This document shows positions 1-9,580 of a stretch of 64,000 nucleotides of DNA, in pieces. The stretch is from the NCBI RefSeq assembly GCF_000152725.1, contig NZ_AAMO01000008.1, positions 186,001 to 250,000 on the forward strand, given 5' to 3'. Under the pieces are notes generated by a model, which saw only the letters and a list, made by a program, of their open reading frames with translations, had not been told where the DNA came from and did no database searches. Source of the DNA: Pseudooceanicola batsensis HTCC2597 (lineage in GTDB: Bacteria > Pseudomonadota > Alphaproteobacteria > Rhodobacterales > Rhodobacteraceae). A program made the position numbers and the translations under genes. Each line of letters begins with the position of its first letter. Positions within the stretch are counted from its first letter, which is position 1.

Positions 1-2264
1 TCGACATCGTCAAGACCCAGGGCGCCAACACCGTCGCCGTGGCCGAGGCCGTGCGCGAGGAGATCGCGGCCCTCTCGCAAGAGCCGCTCTATGACGGCAT
101 CGACCTCGAGATCATCCGCGACAACGCCGTGCCTGTGGAAGACAGCTTTCACTCCGTGCAGTCCATGCTGCTCGAGGGCGCGCTGCTCGCCACCGTGATC
201 GTCTTCCTGTTCCTGAACTCCTGGCGGTCGACCGTGATCACCGGGCTGACCCTGCCGATCTCGATCATCGGCACCATGGCGGCGATCTACTTCCTCGGCT
301 TCACGCTGAACATGATGACGATGATGGCCCTGTCGCTCTCGATCGGCATCCTGATCGACGACGCCATCGTGGTGCGCGAGAACATCATGCGCCACCTGCA
401 CATGGGCAAGGATCACCACACCGCCGCGCTCGAGGGCACGAACGAGATCGGCCTCGCCGTGCTGGCCACCACCCTCTCGATCATCGCCGTCTTCCTGCCC
501 GTGGCCTTCATGGAGGGCATCCTCGGTCGCTTCTTCCTCCAGTTCGGCATCACCGTCTCGGTCGCGGTCCTGATCTCGCTCTTCGTGTCCTTCACGCTCG
601 ACCCGATGATGTCCTCGGTCTGGTACGACCCCTCGGCGGACCCGAACGTGAAACGCGGCCCCCTCGGCCGGCTGGTCCACCAGTTCGAACGCTTCTTCGA
701 ATGGCTCGGCCGCCGCTACCGGGGCCTGCTCAGGGTCGCCCTGCGCTGGCGCAAGACCACGCTGATCACCGCGCTCCTCATCTTCCTCGGCGGGCTCGGG
801 CTCTTTCCCTTCGTCGGCGCCGAATTCGTGCCGCCCGCGGACAATTCGGAGATGCAGATCGACCTCGAGATGCCCGTCGGCACGCCGCTGGAACGCACGG
901 CCGAGAAGATCGCCCAGGTGGATGCGATCCTGCGCGACTTTCCCGAGGTGACCGGCACCTATGCCACGGTCAATTCCGGCACGAACTCGGGCGAGAACAA
1001 CGCCGCAATCGTCGTTCGCATGACCGACCCCACGGAACGCGAACTCACGCCGACGACCCTCGCCCCGACGATCCGCGACGCGCTGCGGGCGGTGCCCGGC
1101 GCGCGGTTCCGCGTCGGGCCTCCGGGCGCCTTCGGCTCGGGCGTGGCGACCCCCGTCGAGGTCAAGATCTTCGGCGAGGATCTCCAGGTCCTCACCCGCC
1201 TCTCGCGCGAGCTGGCGGAGAGCCTCTCCGCCACGCCGGGCTTTGCCGATGTCCGCACCTCGCTCGACGATCCGCAGCCCACCATCGGCATCCGCATCGA
1301 CCGCGACGCGGCCTCCGACCTCGGAGTCTCCCTCTCGCAGGTCGGCAACGCGCTCTCGCCGATGATCGCCGGGCAGACCGTCTCGGAATGGACCGCGCCC
1401 GGCGGCGACAGCTATGACGTGCTGCTCCGCCTCCCCGAGGGGGTGCGCAACGACCCCGGGCGCCTCGGCTCGCTCCCCGTGGCCTCCAACGCCGACGGCT
1501 CGGGCCTCGTCCGGCTCGACCAGATCGCCACCGTGGAACAGTCCCGCAGCGCGGGCGAGATCACGCGCGAGGATCGCGAACGCTCGGTCCAGGTGACCGC
1601 GGGGCTCGAGGGCATCGACATCCGCGCCGCGCAGCCGCTGATCCAGCAGGCCATCGCCGATCTCGACCTGCCGCCCGGCTACCGCACCGGCTTTGGCGGC
1701 GACAGCGAACAGATCGCGGAATCCGGCGCCTCGGCCGCCGCCGCGCTGCTGCTCGCCGTGGTGTTCATCTACCTCGTGCTCGCCTCGCAGTTCGCCAGCT
1801 TCGTGCAGCCCCTCGCCATCATGTCCTCCCTGCCGCTGGCGCTGATCGGTGTGATGGCCGGGCTGCTGGTCGGCGGCTCGACCCTGAACATGTTCTCGAT
1901 CATCGGCTTCATCATGCTGATGGGGCTCGTGGTGAAGAACGCGATCCTTCTCGTGGACAACGCCAACCAGCACCGGCGCGGCGGCATGAACCTCTTCGAC
2001 GCGCTGGTCGAGGCGGGGACGATCCGGTTCCGGCCGATCGTCATGACGACGCTGGCGATGATCTTCGGGATGCTGCCGCTGGCGCTGAACATCCACGGCG
2101 GCTCGGGGCAGAACGCGCCGATGGCCCATGCGGTGATCGGCGGGCTGATCTCGTCCTCGCTGCTGACGCTGGTGGTGGTGCCGGTCCTGCTGACCTATGT
2201 CGACGGCTTCCTGCGGGCGATCCGCCCCCTCCTGCCCCGCGCCCCCGACGACAGCCACGCCTGA
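1..2264 (+). CDS. RND efflux pump inner-membrane subunit (HAE1/AcrB type), 5'-truncated by window edge
   Basis: Proton-driven inner-membrane subunit of a tripartite RND efflux system. The frame is open from the window edge (codons begin at base 3), so roughly the first quarter of a usual ~1,030-residue protein lies outside and 753 residues are visible. Seen: a first membrane bundle ([18 protein letters not shown]), the TM4 segment [13 protein letters not shown] with its paired acidic residues, a periplasmic domain of about 270 residues, and a second bundle with [16 protein letters not shown] followed by [16 protein letters not shown]. These are hallmarks of hydrophobe/amphiphile RND pumps rather than metal pumps. 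The membrane-fusion partner is presumably upstream. The gene ends 11 bp before the stop of the opposite-strand LuxR gene, so the two converge. Substrate unknown. Confidence 0.95.
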   Translation, partial: DIVKTQGANTVAVAEAVREEIAALSQEPLYDGIDLEIIRDNAVPVEDSFHSVQSMLLEGALLATVIVFLFLNSWRSTVITGLTLPISIIGTMAAIYFLGFTLNMMTMMALSLSIGILIDDAIVVRENIMRHLHMGKDHHTAALEGTNEIGLAVLATTLSIIAVFLPVAFMEGILGRFFLQFGITVSVAVLISLFVSFTLDPMMSSVWYDPSADPNVKRGPLGRLVHQFERFFEWLGRRYRGLLRVALRWRKTTLITALLIFLGGLGLFPFVGAEFVPPADNSEMQIDLEMPVGTPLERTAEKIAQVDAILRDFPEVTGTYATVNSGTNSGENNAAIVVRMTDPTERELTPTTLAPTIRDALRAVPGARFRVGPPGAFGSGVATPVEVKIFGEDLQVLTRLSRELAESLSATPGFADVRTSLDDPQPTIGIRIDRDAASDLGVSLSQVGNALSPMIAGQTVSEWTAPGGDSYDVLLRLPEGVRNDPGRLGSLPVASNADGSGLVRLDQIATVEQSRSAGEITREDRERSVQVTAGLEGIDIRAAQPLIQQAIADLDLPPGYRTGFGGDSEQIAESGASAAAALLLAVVFIYLVLASQFASFVQPLAIMSSLPLALIGVMAGLLVGGSTLNMFSIIGFIMLMGLVVKNAILLVDNANQHRRGGMNLFDALVEAGTIRFRPIVMTTLAMIFGMLPLALNIHGGSGQNAPMAHAVIGGLISSSLLTLVVVPVLLTYVDGFLRAIRPLLPRAPDDSHA

Positions 2265-2275
2265 GCGGGGCGGGA

Positions 2276-2878
2276 TCACTCGCCGCTGCGCGACACCACG
2301 TGATCCGACCCGATGCCGCCCAGCGAATGGAACAGCCCGCTGGAATTGCTCACCCCGAACTTCTTGAGCAGCTTGGCGCGGTAGACCTCGACCGTGCGGT
2401 GCGACAGCTCCAGCTTGATCGCGATCTCCTTGCTGGTCAGCCCGTCCGACAGATGCGAGATGATCTCGCGCTCGCGGCGGGTCAGCGGGATGTAGGGGCG
2501 GGTCTCGCTGAGGTCGGCGAAACTCCAGACCGCGCGCATCAGCGGCTCCTCGGGCGTGAAGGAATGGCCCCGCACGCGGCACCAGAAGAGCGTTCCCGAC
2601 TTCTTCGCCATGATGCGCTCGTCCCAGTAGGTGTTGGTCTCGCGCAGCTGGCGCACGCCGCGGTCGCGGATGTTCACGAACTCCTCGTCCGTGGGATAGA
2701 GCATCGCGAAGACCTGGTTCCGCAGCTCCTCGACCCCGTATTCGAACATCTCGGCGAAGGCCCGGTTGCAGTCGCGGATGACCCGGTTTTCGGTGATGAC
2801 CAGACCTACGGGGGCGTATGCATAGGCCAGCTCCGCGAACTCCCCGCTGCGGTAGGCGTCGTCGATACGTGTTTTCAC
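2276..2878 (-). CDS. PAS-LuxR transcriptional regulator
   Basis: A 200-residue regulator with an N-terminal PAS sensor (about residues 10-120; YAPVGLVITENRVIRDCN and the following EMFEY helix) and a C-terminal LuxR/FixJ helix-turn-helix (LTRREREIISHLSDGLTSKE, then HRTVEVYRAKLLKKFG). There is no receiver domain, so it probably senses a small ligand or redox state directly. I chose the GTG at 2878: it opens directly into the PAS domain with an AGGGC stretch upstream, and the frame further upstream shows no conserved sequence. It is transcribed away from the Liv-type ABC operon at 2981, which it probably controls; that is inferred from position only. Confidence 0.88.
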   Translation of the reverse strand: MKTRIDDAYRSGEFAELAYAYAPVGLVITENRVIRDCNRAFAEMFEYGVEELRNQVFAMLYPTDEEFVNIRDRGVRQLRETNTYWDERIMAKKSGTLFWCRVRGHSFTPEEPLMRAVWSFADLSETRPYIPLTRREREIISHLSDGLTSKEIAIKLELSHRTVEVYRAKLLKKFGVSNSSGLFHSLGGIGSDHVVSRSGE

Positions 2879-2980
2879 AATATTGCCCTGCGGTCCGAGT
2901 GAGGTGATCCTGAGGCGCAAGGTAGGGCAGCCGGTGCATGGAGTGCAACGGCGCGCCCCCTGCCATAACGGGAGGATATC

Positions 2981-4183
2981 ATGAATATCATCAAGCGACT
3001 TGTCGCGGGCATCGCCTTTGGTGCCGTGGCAGCAACCGGCGCCGCGGCGCAGGACCCGATCAAGATCGCCCTGATCCACGGGCTGTCCGGCTCGGCCTTC
3101 GAGGCCTTCTCGAAACAGGCGCAGACCGGGTTCGAGATGGGGATCGAATACGGCACCGACGGCACCGGCGAGATCAACGGCCGGCCGATCGAGATCATCA
3201 CCAAGGACACCCAGTTCAAGCCCGACGTGGCCCGCGCCGTGCTGGCCGAGGCCTATGGCGACGACGAGGTGCTGCTGGCCGTCGGCGCGACCTCTTCGGG
3301 CGTGACCGTGGGGATGCTGCCGATCGCCGAGGAATACGAGAAGATCCTGATCGTGGAACCGGCCGTGGCCGACAGCCTGACCGGCCCGGACAGCAACCGC
3401 TATGTCTTCAAGACCTCGCGCAACTCGTCGATGGACATGCAGGCGCAGGCACTGGCGCTGCAGCCGGACGAGAACCTCGTCGTGGCGACCCTGGCCGAGG
3501 ACTACGCCTTCGGCCGTGACGGCATCGAGGCTTTCAAGTCGGCGCTCGAAGGCACCGGCGCCGAAGTGGTGACCGAGGAATACGTGCCGCAGGGCACCAC
3601 CGACTTCACCGCCTATGCCGAGCGGATGTTCAACGCGCTCAAGGACCGCGAGGGCCGCAAGGTCATCCTGATCTACATCGCCGGCGGCGGCGACGCGCCG
3701 GGCAAGATCCAGGCCATGGACCCGTCCCGCTACGACATCGAGATCTCCATGGGCGGGCACATCCTGCCGGTCCTGCCGACCTACAAGCGGTTCCCCGGCA
3801 TGGAAGGCGCGGTCTACTACTACCACGAGGCCTTCGACAATCCGGTGAACGAATGGCTGGTCAAGGAGCACAAGGCGCGCTTCGACAGCCCGCCGGACTT
3901 CTTCACCGCGGGTGGCATGTCGGCGGCGCTCGCCGTGGTCAAGGCCCTCAAGGAGGCGCCGGACTACGAGACCGAGACCCTGATCGAGACGATGGAAGGC
4001 ATGTCCTGGGACACGCCCAAGGGGCAGATGACCTTCCGTCCCGAGGATCACCAGGCGCTGCAGGACATGCTGCACTTCAAGATCCGCGTCGATGACGCCG
4101 TCGACTGGGCGATCCCGGAAAAGGTCCGGATCATCCCGGCGGACGAGATGGACATCCCCGTCGGCCGCAACAACCAGGACTGA
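2981..4183 (+). CDS. branched-chain amino acid-type ABC transporter substrate-binding protein
   Basis: Periplasmic binding protein (400 residues) of the HAAT/Liv family, which supplies the permease encoded downstream. It has a Sec signal peptide (MNIIKRLVAGIAFGAVAATG, cleavage near AAAQD) and a type I periplasmic binding fold starting PIKIALIHGLSGSAFEAF. A strong ribosome site, GGGAGG, lies about 8 bp before the ATG. Family members bind leucine-type amino acids, but many homologues bind aromatic acids, amides or urea, so the ligand is open. It is followed by 282 bp of hairpin-rich DNA before the ATPase gene, an arrangement that usually gives the binding protein more mRNA than the membrane parts. 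Confidence 0.93.
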   Translation: MNIIKRLVAGIAFGAVAATGAAAQDPIKIALIHGLSGSAFEAFSKQAQTGFEMGIEYGTDGTGEINGRPIEIITKDTQFKPDVARAVLAEAYGDDEVLLAVGATSSGVTVGMLPIAEEYEKILIVEPAVADSLTGPDSNRYVFKTSRNSSMDMQAQALALQPDENLVVATLAEDYAFGRDGIEAFKSALEGTGAEVVTEEYVPQGTTDFTAYAERMFNALKDREGRKVILIYIAGGGDAPGKIQAMDPSRYDIEISMGGHILPVLPTYKRFPGMEGAVYYYHEAFDNPVNEWLVKEHKARFDSPPDFFTAGGMSAALAVVKALKEAPDYETETLIETMEGMSWDTPKGQMTFRPEDHQALQDMLHFKIRVDDAVDWAIPEKVRIIPADEMDIPVGRNNQD

Positions 4184-4465
4184 GCCCTCCCGGGTCCCGG
4201 CCCCGCGCCGGGACCACGCGGAACCCTCGGGCACCCGTCCGTCCCGGCCCCCGCGCCGGGACCCCGCCCCACAAGCGCCGCCCGGAAACGCCTGCGAGGC
4301 ACGTCCGGGGGGCCGGGGGCAGACGGGGGCTATCCTGCGCTGCCGGATCCCCTCGCGGGGGTCCGGGGCGCGCGCGGAAGCCGCGCAACCCCGAACCGGC
4401 GGTTGCCTGGCACAACGGGGTCCCGGCGCGATGGCCGGGACGCGACAGATCGGACAGCAGACGAC
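4184..4465. repeat. hairpin-rich spacer with three GTCCCGG...CCGGGAC inverted repeats
   Basis: This non-coding spacer inside the Liv-type operon contains three stem-loops with the same 7-bp arms GTCCCGG/CCGGGAC and 7-8-nt loops, at 4194-4214, 4241-4262 and 4420-4441. The same arms occur at 22981-23001. No run of T follows, so these look more like REP-type elements or 3'-end stabilising/attenuating hairpins than classical terminators. The ORFs that cross the spacer have no recognisable protein similarity. Confidence 0.6.
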
Positions 4466-5230
4466 ATGACCACACCTTCCCTCGTCACCCGGGACCTGAC
4501 GATCCGCTTCGGCGGGCATGTCGCGGTCAACGCGGTCTCCTGCGCCTTCCACCCGGGAGAGCTGACGGTGATCGTGGGCCCGAACGGGGCCGGCAAGACG
4601 ACCTATTTCAACCTGATTTCCGGCCAGCTCACGGCCTCCTCCGGCACGGTCGAAAAGGACGGGCAGGAGATCACCCGTCTGTCGCCCTCGGCCCGCGCCC
4701 ACCACGGGATCGGCCGCGCCTTTCAGCTGACCAACCTCTTCCCGCACCTCACCGTGCTGGAGAACATCCGCCTGACGGTGCAGGCGCGCGCGGGTCTGGG
4801 CTGGCACATGCTGCGCCCCGTCTCGCATTACCGCGAGCTGGCCCGGAAGGCCGAGCACTATCTCGAGGCCACCCGCCTCACGCCGCTGGCGCATCAGACC
4901 GCCGCGAACCTGCCGCATGGCGACCAGCGCAAGCTCGAGGTCGCGCTGCTGATGGCGATGGAGCCCGACATCTACATGTTCGACGAACCGACCGCCGGGA
5001 TGAGCCTCGATCACGCGCCGGACGTGCTGGACCTGATCCGGGGGATCAAGGCCGACCGATCCAAGACCGTGCTGCTGGTGGAACACAAGATGGACGTGGT
5101 GCGCGCCCTGGCCGACCGCATCATCGTTCTGCACAACGGCGAACTGCTGGCCGACGGCCCGCCCGAAGAGGTGATGTCGAGCCAGATCGTCCGCGACGTC
5201 TATCTCGGAACCTCGGAGGGCGCGGCATGA
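4466..5230 (+). CDS. livG: Liv-type ABC transporter ATPase, LivG subunit
   Basis: First of the two ATPases energising the transporter (254 residues). Seen: Walker A GPNGAGKTT, a Q-loop region FQLTNLF, the LivG-type signature LPHGDQRKLE, Walker B IYMFDEPTAG, and the H-loop LVEHKM. The ATG at 4466 opens the conserved ABC domain almost at once (TRDLTIRFGG); the longer frame upstream runs through the hairpin spacer and is unlikely to be translated. The stop overlaps the next ATPase start by 4 bp (ATGA). Confidence 0.94.
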   Translation: MTTPSLVTRDLTIRFGGHVAVNAVSCAFHPGELTVIVGPNGAGKTTYFNLISGQLTASSGTVEKDGQEITRLSPSARAHHGIGRAFQLTNLFPHLTVLENIRLTVQARAGLGWHMLRPVSHYRELARKAEHYLEATRLTPLAHQTAANLPHGDQRKLEVALLMAMEPDIYMFDEPTAGMSLDHAPDVLDLIRGIKADRSKTVLLVEHKMDVVRALADRIIVLHNGELLADGPPEEVMSSQIVRDVYLGTSEGAA

Positions 5231-5931
5231 GCCTTCTGTCCCTGAAATCCGTTCGGACCGATATCGGCCAGTACGCCGTACTGCACGATGTCAGCTTCGA
5301 GGTGCCCGAGGGCGGCGTCTTCGTCCTGCTGGGCCGCAACGGCGCCGGCAAGACCACGACGCTGCGCTCGATCATGGGGCTCTGGACGCCCTCGCCCGGG
5401 TCGATCACCTTCCGCGGGCAGGACATCACCGCGATGCACACCGCCGACATCGCCCGGTTGGGCATCGCCTACGTTCCCGAGAACATGGGGATCTTCGGCA
5501 CGCTGACGGTGGACGAGAACCTGGTCCTCGCCACCGCGACGGGCCGGATCGACCCGGACCGCCTGAAATGGGTGCATGGCCTCTTTCCGGCGCTGGAGAC
5601 GTTCCGCGACAAGCAGGCCTGGAGCCTTTCGGGCGGACAGAAGCAGATGCTCAGCGTCGCCCGGGCCATCATCGAGCCGCGCGACCTGATCCTGATCGAC
5701 GAGCCGACCAAGGGCCTCGCCCCCTCGATCGTCGACGCCATGGCCGAGGCCTTCCGCGAGATCGCGGAGACCAGCACCATCCTGCTGGTGGAACAGAATT
5801 TCGGCTTCGCGAAGAAGCTGGGCCGCGACATGGCGGTGATCGACGACGGGCGGGTCGTGCACGCCGGATCGATGGCAGAGTTCGCCGCCGACCGGGCACT
5901 GCAGGACCGGCTTCTGAGCCTGTCGATGTGA
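5227..5931 (+). CDS. livF: Liv-type ABC transporter ATPase, LivF subunit
   Basis: Second cytoplasmic ATPase (234 residues), the usual length for LivF. Motifs in order: Walker A GRNGAGKTTT, Q-loop YVPENMGIFG, signature LSGGQKQML, Walker B LILIDEPTKGLAPS, and H-loop LLVEQNF. The EQ in place of EH in the last motif is normal for LivF. Translationally coupled to livG by an ATGA overlap, and followed 9 bp later by the LivH permease. Confidence 0.94.
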   Translation: MSLLSLKSVRTDIGQYAVLHDVSFEVPEGGVFVLLGRNGAGKTTTLRSIMGLWTPSPGSITFRGQDITAMHTADIARLGIAYVPENMGIFGTLTVDENLVLATATGRIDPDRLKWVHGLFPALETFRDKQAWSLSGGQKQMLSVARAIIEPRDLILIDEPTKGLAPSIVDAMAEAFREIAETSTILLVEQNFGFAKKLGRDMAVIDDGRVVHAGSMAEFAADRALQDRLLSLSM

Positions 5932-5940
5932 GGGAGTGAG

Positions 5941-6933
5941 ATGGACGCGATAAGCAACACATTCGAACGGCTCGGCGGGGTCAACCTGCTGCCCATCCTG
6001 CTGGCCGCGGTGGCCTTCGTCCTGATCGGCGCGCCCTCGTCCTGGGTCACGCTGACCGTGGCGGGGCTGGCCATGGGGATGATGGTCTTTCTCATGGCCT
6101 CGGGGCTCAGCCTCGTCTTCGGGCTGATGGACGTGCTGAACTTCGGCCATTCGGCCTTCGTCAGCTTCGGCGCCTTCGTGGCGGCGACCGTACTGGCGGG
6201 GCTGTCGGGGTGGCTGGCCTCGGATTCGGTCGCGCTCGGCTCGCTGGCGCTGATCCTCGCCTTCACGGCGGCGATCCTCTTCGGCCTCGTGGCGGGCTGG
6301 TTCTTCGAGACCGTGATCATCCGACCGGTCTACCGCGACCACCTGCGCCAGATCCTGATCACCATGGGCGCGATGATCGTCGCCGAACAGACGATCCTCG
6401 CCTTCTGGGGCGGCACGCCGTTCTCGGTGCCCCGCCCCTCGTTCCTTGAAGGGGCCTGGATCATCGGGGACGTCAGCATCGAGATCTACCGCGGCTTCGC
6501 CTTCGTGCTCGGCCTGATCGTCTTCGTCGGCCTCTATTTCGTGCTGAACCGCACGCGGATCGGCCTGCTGGTCCGCGCCGGGGTCGAGGACCGCGAGATG
6601 GTCGAGGCGCTCGGCTTCCGGATCGACCGGCTGTTCATCGGGGTGTTCATGCTGGGCTCGGCCCTCGCCGCGCTCGGGGGCGCGATGTGGGCGGGATACG
6701 AGACGCTGATCACACCCGCGCTCGGCGCGGAGCTGATGATCATCGTCTTCATCGTGGTCATCATCGGCGGGCTGGGCTCGATCGAGGGCACGCTGCTGGG
6801 CGCGCTCCTCGTGGGGCTGATGTCGAACTATCTCGGCTTTCTCGCGCCCAAAATGGCGCTGGCGTCGAACATGATCCTGATGGTGGCGATCCTGCTGTGG
6901 CGGCCGAACGGCCTGCGGCCGGCTGTGAAGTGA
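5941..6933 (+). CDS. livH: Liv-type ABC transporter permease, LivH subunit
   Basis: Integral inner-membrane permease of 330 residues with about eight to nine hydrophobic segments. Diagnostic LivH features are the SGLSLVFGLMDVLNFGHSAF motif near residue 55-75 and the C-terminal IVFIVVIIGGLGSIEGTLLG. It should pair with LivM to form the channel. A GAGGGAGTGAG ribosome site precedes the ATG. It lies 4 bp upstream of the LivM gene. Confidence 0.94.
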   Translation: MDAISNTFERLGGVNLLPILLAAVAFVLIGAPSSWVTLTVAGLAMGMMVFLMASGLSLVFGLMDVLNFGHSAFVSFGAFVAATVLAGLSGWLASDSVALGSLALILAFTAAILFGLVAGWFFETVIIRPVYRDHLRQILITMGAMIVAEQTILAFWGGTPFSVPRPSFLEGAWIIGDVSIEIYRGFAFVLGLIVFVGLYFVLNRTRIGLLVRAGVEDREMVEALGFRIDRLFIGVFMLGSALAALGGAMWAGYETLITPALGAELMIIVFIVVIIGGLGSIEGTLLGALLVGLMSNYLGFLAPKMALASNMILMVAILLWRPNGLRPAVK

Positions 6934-6937
6934 GGGC

Positions 6938-8008
6938 ATGATGGAAAGAACCACAGGGGAAATCGCGGTCAAGCTGGTGGTCCTGGGGATCGGGGCGCTG
7001 CTGCTCTTCGCGCCGTTCCTGTTCCAGGACGTCCGCTCGCTCGAGGTGGCGGCGCGGATCTGCATCTTCGTCGTGCTGGTGGCAAGCTATGACCTGCTGA
7101 TCGGCTATACCGGGATCGTCAGCTTCGCGCATACCATGTTCTTCGGTTTCGGGGCCTACGGGGCCGCCATCCTGCTCAAGGCCATGGGTCCGGGCTGGAC
7201 GCCGGTGATCCTGGGCGCGCTGGCGGGGGTGGCGGTGTCGCTGGTCTTCGCCGTGGCCATCGGTCTGCTGTCGCTGCGGGTCAAGGCGATCTTCTTCGCC
7301 ATGATCACCCTGGCGGCGGCCTCGGTCGTGCTGGTGCTGGTGTCGCAGCTAAGCCAACTGACCGGGGGCGAGGACGGGATCACCTACCGCGCGCCGGACG
7401 TGTTCAAGCCGGCGACCAAGATCCTGACGGATGCCGACGGCAAGGTGCTGCGCATCTTCGACGTGCGCATCAACGGCAAGCTGGCGGCCTATTACTTCGT
7501 CTTCTTCACCTCGCTGATCATGTTCCTGATGCTGCTGCGCTTCGTCGGCTCGCCGCTCGGCACGGTGCTCAAGGCGATCCGCGAGAATGAAGGCCGGGCC
7601 GAGGCGATCGGCTATCGGGTCGTCGCCTACCGGACCTTTGTCTTCTGCCTCTCGGCGGTCTTCGCCTCCCTCGCAGGGACGGTCTATGCGGTCTGGCTCA
7701 AGTACACCGGGCCGGACACGGCGCTCAGCTTCGCGATCATGATCGACATCCTGCTGATGGTGGTGATCGGCGGCATGGGCACGATGTGGGGCGCGGTGAT
7801 CGGGGCGGTGCTGATGATCATGGCACAGTACTACCTGCGCGACCTGATGGGCGCGGCCTCCGAGGCGCTGCACGGCCTGCCCGTCCTGCCGGAACTTCTG
7901 GCGCCGGACCGCTGGCTGTTCTGGTTGGGGATCATCTTCATCCTGCTGGTCTACTTCTTTCCCAAGGGCATCGCCGGGACGGCCATGGCGGCGGGGGCGC
8001 GGCGATGA
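6938..8008 (+). CDS. livM: Liv-type ABC transporter permease, LivM subunit
   Basis: Second permease subunit (356 residues). It carries the LivM hallmark YDLLIGYTGIVSFAHTMFFG, multiple transmembrane helices and the conserved C-terminal VIGGMGTMWGAVIGAVL. A stretch near the middle (about residues 165-185, TKILTDADGKVLRIFD) is a short hydrophilic loop between membrane helices. The stop overlaps the start of the hydrolase gene by 4 bp, which places that enzyme in the same transcript. Confidence 0.93.
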   Translation: MMERTTGEIAVKLVVLGIGALLLFAPFLFQDVRSLEVAARICIFVVLVASYDLLIGYTGIVSFAHTMFFGFGAYGAAILLKAMGPGWTPVILGALAGVAVSLVFAVAIGLLSLRVKAIFFAMITLAAASVVLVLVSQLSQLTGGEDGITYRAPDVFKPATKILTDADGKVLRIFDVRINGKLAAYYFVFFTSLIMFLMLLRFVGSPLGTVLKAIRENEGRAEAIGYRVVAYRTFVFCLSAVFASLAGTVYAVWLKYTGPDTALSFAIMIDILLMVVIGGMGTMWGAVIGAVLMIMAQYYLRDLMGAASEALHGLPVLPELLAPDRWLFWLGIIFILLVYFFPKGIAGTAMAAGARR

Positions 8009-8856
8009 CCGGGCCGCGGTTCAGCTTCGTCCCGGTGATGGATCACGAGATCCACGTCACCGAATGGGGCGACCCGACGGCCGAGCCGCTGGTGATGTGG
8101 CACGGACTGGCGCGGACCGGGCGCGACTTCGACGAAATCGCCGAGGCGCTGTCGGACCGGTATTTCGTCATCTGCCCCGACACCATCGGCCGCGGCCTGT
8201 CGACCTGGTCGCAGGATCCGGAGGGCGAATACTGCGTCGAGGTCTATGCCGGGATCGCGGTCGACCTGATGGATCACTACGGGATGGAGCGTGCGGCCTG
8301 GCTGGGCACCTCGCTCGGCGGGCTGATCGGGATGCGGCTGGCCTCCGGGCCCCATGCGGACCGGCTGTCCTGCCTGCTGATCAACGACATCGGCCCGGAA
8401 GTCCCGCAGGAAGCCATCGACCGGATCGTGACCTATGTCACGGATCAGCCGGTCTTTGCCCGGGTGCGCGAGGCCGAGACATGGCTGCGCGCGGTCTACC
8501 GCCCCTTCGGCCCGGCCGACGACGCCTTCTGGCGGCGGATGGCCCGCACCTCGGTCCGGCGGCTGCCCGACGGCGGGCTGACGCTGCACTACGATCCGCA
8601 GATCACCGTCCAGTTCACCGCCTCGGCGGACGAGCTGACAAGCTGGGACCGCTACGCCCGCATCGCCCTGCCCTGCCACGTCCTGCGCGGCCACGACTCC
8701 GATATCCTGCCCGCAGGAATCGCCGACCGGATGGCCTCAAGCGGGCCCGCGCCGGGCGTGACCGAGTTCGACTGCGGCCATGCGCCGAACATCTCGCGCC
8801 CGCAGGACATCGCCCTGGTGCGCGGGATCCTCGCCGACATGCTCGGGACCGGCTGA
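8005..8856 (+). CDS. alpha/beta hydrolase, last gene of the Liv-type operon
   Basis: A 283-residue alpha/beta-fold hydrolase. Seen: oxyanion motif MWHGLARTG near residue 33, nucleophile elbow GTSLGG (serine near residue 111), acid residue in RGHDSDIL and catalytic histidine in FDCGHAPN. It is an esterase, amidase or C-C hydrolase; the sequence does not fix which. Start chosen at the ATG overlapping the livM stop (ATGA); the upstream extension of the frame is a shadow of livM. Its presence at the end of an uptake operon suggests that it acts on the imported compound, so the transporter substrate may be an ester or amide rather than a plain amino acid. Confidence 0.88.
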   Translation: MTGPRFSFVPVMDHEIHVTEWGDPTAEPLVMWHGLARTGRDFDEIAEALSDRYFVICPDTIGRGLSTWSQDPEGEYCVEVYAGIAVDLMDHYGMERAAWLGTSLGGLIGMRLASGPHADRLSCLLINDIGPEVPQEAIDRIVTYVTDQPVFARVREAETWLRAVYRPFGPADDAFWRRMARTSVRRLPDGGLTLHYDPQITVQFTASADELTSWDRYARIALPCHVLRGHDSDILPAGIADRMASSGPAPGVTEFDCGHAPNISRPQDIALVRGILADMLGTG

Positions 8857-8872
8857 CGGCCGCCAGACCCGC

Positions 8873-9520
8873 TCAGGCCATCAGGCCGGCGGCGCAATAC
8901 CGCACCAGGTGCGCCATCTGCTCCTCCTCGGGGGCGTCGCCACCGCCAAGGGCGGCGATCCGGTCCTGCGTCGTCAGCAGCGCCAGCATGGCCGAGACCG
9001 AAAAGACGAACCCCTCGGCCACCCGCCTCCGCGCCGTCTCCGGCACCTGCTCCATGATCGCGGCGAGGAAAAGCTCGGCGGTCGGGTCGAAGCACTCGGC
9101 CGAGATGCTCCGCCACCGGTCGTCGGCCGACACGAAGGCGACGAGGCGCGCATAGCTGCGCCAGCCCGGATCCGCGCGCGAGAGATCGAAAAAGGGCCGC
9201 ATGAAGGCGGCAAGGATCGCCTCCAGCGTCGGCCCGCCCTCCGCCCGCAGCCGGTCGAGCGCCTCGAGCCGCGCTTGCGACAGCGGCCCGGCCCGGCGGG
9301 CCACGGTGCGGTGGAACAGTGCCTCCTTGCCGCCGCCGTGATGATGGATGGTCCCCACGGGCTCGCCCGCCTCGGCGGCGATGTCCCGGATGGTGGCGCC
9401 GTCGAATCCGCGCGCGGCAAAGACCGCCTCGGCCGCGTCCAGAACCCGCTTGCGGGTGGCCAACGCCCGTTTAGACGGTGCGCGTTTCCTTGTGATCTCA
9501 GTGGCTTGACCGGTCGGCAT
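8873..9520 (-). CDS. TetR family transcriptional regulator
   Basis: A TetR-type repressor of about 215 residues. The N-terminal helix-turn-helix is clear (RVLDAAEAVFAARGFDGATI, then EPVGTIHHHGGGKEALFHR). The rest is a helical ligand-binding domain. The ATG at 9520 is preferred: an alternative ATG at 9547 lies inside the palindrome at 9540-9555, which is best explained as this protein's operator. It is divergent from the flavin monooxygenase operon at 9581 and convergent with the hydrolase gene, so it probably represses the monooxygenase operon and itself. Confidence 0.88.
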   Translation of the reverse strand: MPTGQATEITRKRAPSKRALATRKRVLDAAEAVFAARGFDGATIRDIAAEAGEPVGTIHHHGGGKEALFHRTVARRAGPLSQARLEALDRLRAEGGPTLEAILAAFMRPFFDLSRADPGWRSYARLVAFVSADDRWRSISAECFDPTAELFLAAIMEQVPETARRRVAEGFVFSVSAMLALLTTQDRIAALGGGDAPEEEQMAHLVRYCAAGLMA

Positions 9521-9539
9521 GAAAATATCTTGCCTTATT

Positions 9540-9555
9540 TTGAACATCTGTTCAA
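9540..9555. promoter_or_regulatory. palindromic operator for the divergent TetR regulator
   Basis: Perfect inverted repeat TTGAACA-TC-TGTTCAA in the short divergent spacer between the TetR gene and the flavin monooxygenase gene (start 9581). Size, symmetry and position are as expected for a TetR-family operator. Which regulator binds is inferred. Confidence 0.75.
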
Positions 9556-9580
9556 GCTAACGGCGCAAAGGGAGGACCAG

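Noticed and set aside
2276..5134. 952-residue open frame on the minus strand covering the LuxR gene and the start of the Liv operon
   Set aside because: Only its last 200 codons match a protein family (PAS-LuxR). The rest is antisense to clear binding-protein and ATPase genes.
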